In this document: positions 14,484-19,229 of the stretch, in pieces
How positions within the stretch are numbered: position 1 is the first letter of the stretch
Layout of the letters: every line of letters begins with the position of its first letter
The notes under the pieces: generated by a model
The model's input: only the letters and a program-made list of their open reading frames with translations
What the model was told of the DNA's origin: nothing
Database searches by the model: none
Program-made: the position numbers and the translations under genes
Assembly: GCA_949742895.1 (NCBI GenBank)
Contig: CATJRT010000188.1
Location: forward strand, 1 to 19,229
Length of the DNA: 19,229 bases
Origin: an uncultured Eubacteriales bacterium
GTDB taxonomy: Bacteria; Bacillota_A; Clostridia; Oscillospirales; Oscillospiraceae
Direction: 5' to 3'

Positions 14484-15255
14484 ATGTTCCGCCGGTGCTG
14501 AAGATCTTGTCCAGATGTGCCTCGATTTCCGGCTGTGGCAGCAGCGCCGCCCCTACCCCAAGCCGCTCCGCCGCGTTCAGCTTTTCCCGGATGGAGCGGG
14601 GCGTGTCGAACAGCACAAAATGGGCCTGGGGACCCTTCATGTAGGTGAAGTAATGGGCGCACAAACCCCGGTCGAAGAACACCGCAGGCTCCAGGCGGCG
14701 GATCATATCCTCCAGCGCACTGGGGGCCATAGGCTCCCCCCGCCCCCCAGCGGGGAGGAGAAAGTCCTCCCGCACCCACTCCACCGCCAGGGCGGTGCGG
14801 TCCAGGCCATAGCGCTCCACAGCCTGCCCCAGCCGCCGTTCCAGGGTGCCGTGGCTCATGGCGGAGGGGATGAGGACGCGGGCGCTTTTGACGCAGGGGG
14901 CCAGGGCCTCCGGTACGTACAGCGTCCAGCCCTGGGCGGTGCAGTTGCGGTCCAAAATTTCCGCCATCCGGCTCAGGCACCGGCAGGGCGGGCCTTCAAA
15001 GTCGCACACAATGCCCCGAAAGGCCCTCCGGCGGCACTCGCCCAAAATCTGCCGGCAGCAGTCCACCGGGTCTCCCTCGCCGTCGAACCCGGCGCAGTCC
15101 ACCTGCATCAGCCCGCCCCGCAGCCCCTGGGGCAGGCGGGTGCCCAGCAGGCGGGGGCCGGAACCCACGCGGTAAGCCATGTAAGCGGGGGTGAGGCCAT
15201 AGCGCGCCCCTTGGGTCTCCCGCCCTCCCGGCAGGGCCAATAACAAGTCTTTCAT
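14482..15255 (-). CDS. Conserved-looking hypothetical protein, TIM-barrel (GH18-like) character
   Basis: I do not recognise this 257-residue protein. It shows regularly spaced short hydrophobic strands ending in polar or acidic residues: LMQVDCAGF (49-57), GIVCDFEGP (81-89), WTLYVPE, RVLIPSAMSHG, TALAVEWVRED, AVFFDRGL, AHFVLFDTP and AALLPQPEI. This pattern suggests an (alpha/beta)8 barrel, and the DFE at 85-87 recalls the acidic motif of family-18 glycoside hydrolases, though the full DxxDxDxE is absent. There is no signal peptide, so it would act inside the cell or the developing spore. It is cysteine-rich for its size. The ATG at 15255 follows AAGGGGGAAC. It is a single gene, divergent from the YqeG-like operon. 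Confidence 0.75.
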   Translation of the reverse strand: MKDLLLALPGGRETQGARYGLTPAYMAYRVGSGPRLLGTRLPQGLRGGLMQVDCAGFDGEGDPVDCCRQILGECRRRAFRGIVCDFEGPPCRCLSRMAEILDRNCTAQGWTLYVPEALAPCVKSARVLIPSAMSHGTLERRLGQAVERYGLDRTALAVEWVREDFLLPAGGRGEPMAPSALEDMIRRLEPAVFFDRGLCAHYFTYMKGPQAHFVLFDTPRSIREKLNAAERLGVGAALLPQPEIEAHLDKIFSTGGT

Positions 15256-15266
15256 AGAGTTCCCCC

Positions 15267-15295
15267 TTGCTAACGGAATCATTTTGTGGTATTAT
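15267..15295 (+). promoter_or_regulatory. SigA promoter of the YqeG-like/nfo-like/M24 peptidase operon
   Basis: TTGCTA (15267-15272), a 17-bp spacer and TATTAT (15290-15295) with an extended TGG. The -35 overlaps the ribosome-site region of the divergent gene. The leader to ATG 15351 is about 50 bp. Confidence 0.65.
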
Positions 15296-15350
15296 CTATC
15301 CGTCGCCAATCAAAACATATGCTCGTCCCAGGCAGAATAGAAGGTGGACT

Positions 15351-15992
15351 ATGAAGAAGCGCGGAGAAGCGGACAGAGAGGAAGCTTGGAGCGGAGCGAG
15401 GCCGAGCGCAGGCCCGCGTAGCGGGCCGGAGACCAGGCCGAGTCGGAGTGAAAGCGACCGAACGTCTTGGCCGCTTTGCAGCGTGACACCGGCATTATTC
15501 CGGGCCCGGTTTGTGGCCCATGATATTTACAGGATCACCGGCGAGGCCCTGGAGCGCCGGGGCTTCAAGTTGCTGCTGGCAGACCTGGACAATACCCTGG
15601 TTCCATACGGCGTGCCTCTGCCGGACGATAAGCTGAAGGCGTGGCGGGATGACCTGGCCACCCATGGGGTAGGGCTGTTCATCCTGTCCAACAACCGGCA
15701 CGAGGCGCGGCCGCGCACCTTTGCGGAGGGGTTGGGTGTGCCGTATATCGGCCACGCGGGCAAGCCGAAAACGCCCTCCTTCATGAAAGCCATGGAGCGG
15801 ATGGGCGTGACCGAGGATCAGACTGCTATCGTGGGCGATCAGGTGTTCACCGACGTGTTGGGCGGAAACCGGGCGGGTGTGTCTACCATCCTGGTGGAAC
15901 CCATCCGGCTGGCGGGGAACCCGGGGCGGTATCTGCGCTACGCCGCAGAGTGGCCTTTCCGGCTGCTGTCTGGAAAGGGGGAGCGGTTATGA
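15351..15992 (+). CDS. yqeG: YqeG-like HAD (IIIA) phosphatase with an unusual basic N-terminal extension
   Basis: A 213-residue protein. The phosphatase part runs from about residue 44 (SVTPALFRARFVAHDIYRIT) and has motif I LADLDNTLV (Asp78, Asp80), motif II ILSNN (Ser113), a HAGKPK lysine loop (135-140) and motif III VGDQVFTD (161-168). This matches the YqeG family of HAD-IIIA phosphatases, whose physiological substrate in bacteria is uncertain. Family members normally start about 10-20 residues before the SVTP-like helix. Here residues 6-42 are an Arg/Ser/Pro/Glu-rich, probably unstructured segment encoded by a GC-rich repeat-like element. ATG 15351 is supported by AAGGTGG; an in-frame GTG at 15483 would give a family-like start but has no ribosome site. 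The stop overlaps the next start (ATGA). Confidence 0.85.
   Translation: MKKRGEADREEAWSGARPSAGPRSGPETRPSRSESDRTSWPLCSVTPALFRARFVAHDIYRITGEALERRGFKLLLADLDNTLVPYGVPLPDDKLKAWRDDLATHGVGLFILSNNRHEARPRTFAEGLGVPYIGHAGKPKTPSFMKAMERMGVTEDQTAIVGDQVFTDVLGGNRAGVSTILVEPIRLAGNPGRYLRYAAEWPFRLLSGKGERL
15367..15476 (+). repeat. GC-rich repeat-like element inside the 5' end of the YqeG-like gene
   Basis: A purine-rich, GC-rich block with GGAGCGGAGCGAGG-type internal repetition and a perfect hairpin, GGCCCGC (15411-15417)/GCGGGCC (15421-15427) with loop GTA. Its ends carry AAGCGG (15367-15372) and CCGCTT (15471-15476), exact reverse complements. The composition differs from the flanking coding sequence, and it encodes low-complexity protein. 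A related-looking block lies at 17961-18056 (both contain TTGGAGCGRAGC). Mobility or multicopy status cannot be judged from one window. Confidence 0.5.
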
Positions 15993-16849
15993 GCGCCATA
16001 TTTGGCCCCGCAGGCAATGCGGAAGATTTCCCCTACAAATCGTCGGCGGACGCACCCCGCTGGTTGAAGGAACTGGGTCTGGACTGCTACGAGTACCAGT
16101 GCGGCAAGGGTATCCACGTGGGAGAGGAGACTGCACGCAAGGTGGGCTTGGCCGCTGTAGAGCACGGTATCGTCCTGTCCCTCCACGCCCCCTACTTCAT
16201 TAACCTGGCCAACCCTGACCCGGACGCTTTGCAGAAAACCATCGGCTATATCACCGGGGCCTGTCAGGTGGCGGAGTGGATGGGGGCGGGCCGGGTGGTT
16301 ATCCACTCCGGGGCGCTGATGAAGCGTACCCGGCGGGAGGCCCAGGACATTGCCCTGCATTCTTTGAAGGAGGTCATTGCCGCCTGCGACGGCGCGGGCT
16401 TCGGCCACATCGCCCTGTGCCCCGAGACCATGGGAAAGATCAACCAACTCGGCGATCTGGACGAGGTGCTGGAGCTGTGTACCCTCGATGAACGGCTCAT
16501 CCCCTGCATTGACTTCGGCCCCCTGTACGCCCGCTCCCTGGGGGCGGACGATGGGACTGAGGCCATGGAGCGGATGCTGAACCGAATGGAGGAGGTGCTT
16601 GGTTCTGACCGGGCCAGCCGGTTCCACAGCCACTTTTCCCACATCGAGTTCACCCCAAATGGCGGTGAGAAGTGCCACCGCACCTTTGCCGGCGACGGGG
16701 GCTACGGTCCGGACTGGGGTCCGCTGGCGGAGGCAGTGGCGCGGCGGGGGGGGAGCCCCACCTTCATCTGCGAGAGCGCGGGGACGCAGGCCGAGGACGC
16801 GCTGGCCATGAAGCGGGTTTATCAAAAATTTAGTATGAAAAATAGATAA
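15989..16849 (+). CDS. Endonuclease IV/AP endonuclease 2-like TIM-barrel protein
   Basis: A 286-residue TIM-barrel protein of the xylose-isomerase-like superfamily. The motifs follow endonuclease IV order: LSLHAPYFINLANP, RVVIHSGAL, ALCPETMGK, PCIDFGPLYARS, and a HSHFSHIEF loop followed by GEKCHRTF, which together supply the His/Glu/Asp ligands of a three-metal site. The ETMGK and HFSHIEF variants are closer to the archaeal-type endonuclease IV-like proteins than to E. coli Nfo (from memory). The likely activity is cleavage 5' of abasic sites in DNA, though a sugar-phosphate isomerase cannot be excluded. The ATG overlaps the YqeG-like stop by four bases and follows AAAGGGGGAG, so it is coupled. 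It ends 14 bp before the peptidase start. Confidence 0.85.
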   Translation: MSAIFGPAGNAEDFPYKSSADAPRWLKELGLDCYEYQCGKGIHVGEETARKVGLAAVEHGIVLSLHAPYFINLANPDPDALQKTIGYITGACQVAEWMGAGRVVIHSGALMKRTRREAQDIALHSLKEVIAACDGAGFGHIALCPETMGKINQLGDLDEVLELCTLDERLIPCIDFGPLYARSLGADDGTEAMERMLNRMEEVLGSDRASRFHSHFSHIEFTPNGGEKCHRTFAGDGGYGPDWGPLAEAVARRGGSPTFICESAGTQAEDALAMKRVYQKFSMKNR

Positions 16850-16863
16850 AGGAGATGTTTCCC

Positions 16864-17928
16864 ATGACCCATTTTGAAAAAATTGCTGCAAGACTGAACA
16901 AGCACGGCCTGGACGCCATGCTCATCACCAGCGAGCCCGGCGAGTTCTACGCCATGGGCTTCCACGGGGAGGGCGTGGCCCTCATCACCCCGGACAATTG
17001 CTGGTACTATACCGATTCCCGGTACATCGAGGCCGCCCAGAGCCTGATTGCCGGGGCAGAGGTGGCCCAACTCCCCAAGGGTGTAAGATACCGTGAGCTG
17101 ATCCGGGATCTGGTAAAGGAAAACGGCGTGGCCAGGCTGGGCTTCGAGGAGCAGTATATGTCCGTGGCCGACCACACGATATGGACCGGGAACGTGGAGG
17201 CCGAGTTCGTCCCCGCCTCCGAGCTGCTCACCGAGCTGCGCCAAGTGAAGGACGCCGAGGAGCTGGCCGCCATGAAGGAGGCCCAGCGCATCACCGACGA
17301 GGCCCTGCTGGAGATCCTGAACTTCCTCCGGCCCGGCCTCACCGAGAGCGAGGTGGCGGCGCGGCTGACCTACATCATGGCGGGAAAAGGCGCGGAGCGC
17401 AACTCCTTCGACCCCATTGTGGCCTGCGGCCCCAACGGCTCAAAGCCCCACGCCGTTCCCGGCCCCGACGTCATCGAAAAGGGCCAGTTTGTCACCATGG
17501 ACTTTGGATGCAAGGTGGGGGGCTACTGCTCCGACATGACCCGCACCGTGGCCATCGGTCAGCCCTCTGAGGAGATGGAATTTGTCTACAACACCGTGCT
17601 GAAGGCCCAACTGACGGGCATCGCCACGGCCCACGCCGGCGTTACCGGCCAAGAGGTCCACGAAGCCGCTGCCAAGGTCATCGCGGACGCAGGCTACGGT
17701 GACTACTTCGGCCACGGTTTCGGCCACTCTCTGGGCATTGAGATCCACGAGAACCCCAACTTTAGCTCCCGCAACGACAAGCCTATCCCCGCCGGGGCGC
17801 TGCTGAGCGCCGAGCCGGGCATTTACATTCCCGGGAAGTTCGGCGTGCGCATCGAGGACGTGATCATGCTCACCGAGGACGGCTGCATTGATATCACCCA
17901 TTCGCCCAAACAGCTTATTGTTCTGTGA
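16864..17928 (+). CDS. M24 family Xaa-Pro aminopeptidase
   Basis: A 354-residue two-domain protein. An N-terminal creatinase-like domain (FEKIAARLNKHGLDAMLITS…) is followed by the pita-bread catalytic domain with the five dinuclear-metal ligands Asp213 (TMDFG), Asp224 (YCSDMTRT), His288 (GHGFGHSLG), Glu317 (SAEPGIY) and Glu331 (RIEDV). The auxiliary histidines (284, 295) are also in place. It removes N-terminal residues preceding proline; YqhT/PepP-type members are cytosolic and often precede efp, which is not the case here. I chose ATG 16864, nine bases after AAAGGAG; ATG 16855 abuts that site. It is the last gene of the operon, followed by a GC-rich repeat-like stretch rather than a clear terminator. 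Confidence 0.95.
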   Translation: MTHFEKIAARLNKHGLDAMLITSEPGEFYAMGFHGEGVALITPDNCWYYTDSRYIEAAQSLIAGAEVAQLPKGVRYRELIRDLVKENGVARLGFEEQYMSVADHTIWTGNVEAEFVPASELLTELRQVKDAEELAAMKEAQRITDEALLEILNFLRPGLTESEVAARLTYIMAGKGAERNSFDPIVACGPNGSKPHAVPGPDVIEKGQFVTMDFGCKVGGYCSDMTRTVAIGQPSEEMEFVYNTVLKAQLTGIATAHAGVTGQEVHEAAAKVIADAGYGDYFGHGFGHSLGIEIHENPNFSSRNDKPIPAGALLSAEPGIYIPGKFGVRIEDVIMLTEDGCIDITHSPKQLIVL

Positions 17929-17960
17929 GAAACGCGGTGCCGTCGTGCGAATCAAAGACA

Positions 17961-18056
17961 AAAAACAAGCCGCTGCGAAGCGGAGGCGGATTTTGTCCAA
18001 GTTGGAGCGAAGCCGCGCGACGCGAACAGGCGAAGCGTGGCCGGCCACAAAAATCC
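17961..18056 (+). repeat. GC-rich repeat-like intergenic element
   Basis: It contains three CGAAGC copies (17976, 18008, 18031), a CCGCT-GCGA-AGCGG hairpin, and an outer inverted pair GGATTTTGT (near 17988-17996)/ACAAAAATCC (near 18047-18056) with one bulge. It resembles the block at 15367-15476 in composition and in TTGGAGCGRAGC. ORFs through it are low-complexity and lack ribosome sites, so I do not call a gene here. It fills most of the gap between the peptidase and the aro leader. Confidence 0.45.
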
Positions 18057-18059
18057 CCC

Positions 18060-18088
18060 TTGACTTTTGTACTTGAAAGTGTTAAATT
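18060..18088 (+). promoter_or_regulatory. SigA promoter of the DAHP synthase leader
   Basis: TTGACT (18060-18065), a 17-bp spacer and TAAATT (18083-18088). The predicted transcription start is near 18095, giving a leader of about 180 bases before the DAHP synthase gene. Confidence 0.7.
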
Positions 18089-18118
18089 AACGGGAGTAGA
18101 CAGAAGGGAGGACTGTGT

Positions 18119-18193
18119 ATGGCAGGCCGGCAGTATGGGTATGGCTATCACCGCTATTATTATGATGATAGCGGTGTTCAGTCATGCCCTTGA
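18119..18193 (+). CDS. Tyrosine-rich leader peptide
   Basis: A 24-codon ORF (ATG 18119, TGA 18191-18193) with an excellent ribosome site, AAGGGAGGA at 18104-18112, six bases from the ATG. Six of its 24 residues are tyrosine (positions 6, 8, 10, 13, 14 and 15, three of them consecutive), all encoded by TAT. In the visible part of the downstream DAHP synthase gene five of six tyrosines are TAC. The peptide has no other recognisable feature. Its place between a promoter and an intrinsic terminator ahead of an aromatic biosynthesis gene fits a ribosome-stalling attenuator peptide that senses charged tRNA-Tyr. No protein function is expected. Confidence 0.78.
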   Translation: MAGRQYGYGYHRYYYDDSGVQSCP

Positions 18194-18254
18194 GCGGCGG
18201 TGCGGCAAAAGCAGTCTGCGCGGTGGCCCGGAGGGGTGGCCGCTTTTTTATTTT
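18149..18254 (+). promoter_or_regulatory. Tyrosine attenuator: leader hairpin plus intrinsic terminator
   Basis: Hairpin 1: CACCGCTATTAT (18149-18160) pairs with ATGATAGCGGTG (18165-18176), 12 bp with one G-U, covering the TAT TAT TAT codons. Terminator: GCGGTGGCCC (18220-18229) pairs with GGGTGGCCGC (18234-18243) around GGAG, with two G-U pairs and one G-G mismatch, followed by TTTTTTATTTT (18244-18254). The 3' arm of hairpin 1 (18170-18175) can instead pair with 18239-18244, the 3' arm of the terminator. A ribosome stalled on the tyrosine codons would therefore free an antiterminator. This folding is by eye, not computed. Confidence 0.68.
18220..18254 (+). terminator. Intrinsic terminator inside the aro leader
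   Basis: The stem at 18220-18243 is followed at once by TTTTTTATTTT. It stands 24 bp before the DAHP synthase start codon, so it must be bypassed for the gene to be expressed. Confidence 0.8.
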
Positions 18255-18277
18255 GCAAATGATAAGGAGAGATCGTT

Positions 18278-19229
18278 ATGGTAGTGATCATGAAACGGGG
18301 ATTCACCCCCGAGCAGCTGGAAAAGGCCGTTCAGACTATGGAGGCTGGCGGCGTGCGGGTGATGGTGTCCCAGGGCAGCGAGACCACCATTTTAGGTGCG
18401 GAGGGAGACGCAGGTGGGCTGAACCAGGAGCTGCTGGCCCAGCTTGACGGCGTTGAGCGGGTGATGCGGGTGAGTGAGCCATACAAAAAGGCCAATCGCA
18501 AGTACCATCCCGACGATTCGGTCATTGACATGGGCGGCGGTGTGTCCATCGGCGGGAAGAAGCTGGCAGTCATCGCCGGGCCCTGCTCGGTGGAGAGCGA
18601 GGGGCAGATCCTGGAGGTGGCCCAGTCCGTTCAGAGGTCCGGGGCCAGCGCCCTGCGGGGCGGCGCGTACAAGCCCCGCACTTCCCCCTACGCCTTCCAG
18701 GGCAAGGGAGTGGAGGGTGTTATGCTGCTGGACGAGGCGCGGAAAGCCACTGGCCTGCCCATCGTGTCCGAGCTGATGAGCGCGGACCAGCTCCCCCTGT
18801 TTGAGGAGGCGGTGGACGTGATCCAGATCGGTGTGCGGAATATGCAGAACTTTGACCTGTTGAAAAAGGTGGGAAAGACCAACAAGCCCATTTTGCTCAA
18901 GCGGGGATTGTCCTCCACCATCGAAGAGTGGCTGATGAGCGCCGAGTATATCATGGCGGGGGGCAATCCTAACGTCATCCTGTGTGAGCGGGGTATCCGC
19001 ACCTTTGAGACCTACACCCGCAACACCCTGGACCTGTCGGCGGTGCTGGCGGTAAAGCAGCAGAGCCATTTGCCGGTGGTGGTGGACCCGTCCCACGCCT
19101 GTGGCAAAGCGTGGATGGTGGAGCGCATGGCCATGGCGGCGGTGGCCGCCGGGGCGGACGGCCTCATCATCGAGGTCCACAACGACCCCGCTCACGCCCT
19201 GTGCGACGGCGCCCAGTCGGTGACGCCGG
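18278..19229 (+). CDS. aroF: 3-deoxy-7-phosphoheptulonate (DAHP) synthase with N-terminal regulatory domain, 3' end outside window
   Basis: The first 317 residues of a class I-beta DAHP synthase, which condenses phosphoenolpyruvate and erythrose 4-phosphate in the first step of the shikimate pathway. Residues 1-70 form a ferredoxin-like domain ([18 protein letters not shown]… [12 protein letters not shown]) like that of the Thermotoga enzyme, where it mediates tyrosine/phenylalanine feedback. The barrel carries IAGPCSVE (metal ligand Cys103), [11 protein letters not shown] (132-142), LLKRG, DPSH (His273), Glu299 and Asp310. The family is about 335-340 residues, so little is missing. ATG 18278 follows AAGGAG with an 8-base gap. 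Expression probably depends on read-through of the tyrosine attenuator upstream. Confidence 0.96.
   Translation, partial: MVVIMKRGFTPEQLEKAVQTMEAGGVRVMVSQGSETTILGAEGDAGGLNQELLAQLDGVERVMRVSEPYKKANRKYHPDDSVIDMGGGVSIGGKKLAVIAGPCSVESEGQILEVAQSVQRSGASALRGGAYKPRTSPYAFQGKGVEGVMLLDEARKATGLPIVSELMSADQLPLFEEAVDVIQIGVRNMQNFDLLKKVGKTNKPILLKRGLSSTIEEWLMSAEYIMAGGNPNVILCERGIRTFETYTRNTLDLSAVLAVKQQSHLPVVVDPSHACGKAWMVERMAMAAVAAGADGLIIEVHNDPAHALCDGAQSVTP

Noticed and set aside
18200..18250. T-box riboswitch in front of the DAHP synthase gene
   Set aside because: GGGGTGGCCGC looks vaguely like the T-box core AGGGTGGNACCGCG but lacks the NA bases, lies in the 3' arm of the terminator rather than before it, and the leader (about 180 bases) has no room for the usual specifier stem.
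17925..18284. 119-codon ORF overlapping the aro leader
   Set aside because: It runs through the repeat-like element, promoter and terminator without a ribosome site; the Tyr-rich 24-codon ORF in another frame has an ideal one.

Overview
The window looks like a chromosomal segment of a GC-rich, spore-forming, anaerobic Firmicute, most likely a Clostridia member of the Oscillospiraceae/Ruminococcaceae type (inference). The basis is strong GGAGG-type ribosome sites, a SpoIIP sporulation protein, a pyruvate:ferredoxin oxidoreductase, a NiaR (3H-domain) repressor, an SLH-domain surface protein and many TTGACA-N17-TATAAT-like promoters. I see no phage, transposase, CRISPR array, rRNA or tRNA.

Layout. 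1-276 (minus) is the start of pyruvate:ferredoxin oxidoreductase, divergent from a ComM/YifB-type AAA+ ATPase (522-2045) and a small Cys-rich TIGR04076-like protein (2066-2425). A bidirectional terminator separates these from a minus-strand AbrB regulator-ABC ATPase-ABC permease operon (4170 back to 2487) driven by a consensus promoter. On the plus strand follow spoIIP (4327-5502) and a secreted leucine-rich-repeat/SLH protein (5584-7065). A five-gene minus operon (11116 back to 7199) encodes an Lrp/AsnC regulator, a class I aminotransferase, a ThrH-type HAD phosphatase, an EF-Tu-domain-2-like small protein and a DUF1015 protein. It reads as an amino-acid (probably serine-linked) operon. A polysaccharide deacetylase (11309-12046) is convergent with an orphan EIIC-like permease (13210 back to 12110). 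That permease has its own promoter, overlapped by a 40-bp near-perfect palindrome, and lies directly downstream of niaR (13836 back to 13327), which suggests vitamin B3 transport. Next come a small protein with an RRXRR/PLN-like N-terminus (14001-14444) and an unrecognised TIM-barrel-like protein (15255 back to 14482). A plus operon then encodes a YqeG-like HAD phosphatase, an endonuclease-IV-like protein and an M24 aminopeptidase (15351-17928). The window ends inside a DAHP synthase gene (18278 onward).

The most striking item is the DAHP synthase leader (18060-18277). It has a promoter, a well-placed ribosome site and a 24-residue peptide with six tyrosines, all TAT. A 12-bp hairpin covers the tyrosine codons, and an intrinsic terminator precedes the aro gene. 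This is the anatomy of ribosome-mediated tyrosine attenuation, which is unexpected in a Firmicute, where T-boxes are the usual solution. The encoded DAHP synthase also carries the N-terminal ferredoxin-like domain that mediates tyrosine feedback in the Thermotoga enzyme.

Other points of note are a GC-rich repeat-like element apparently inserted in frame into the YqeG-like gene, a related-looking element at 17961-18056, a C-terminally shortened ThrH, and a second in-frame translation start inside the RRXRR-like gene.
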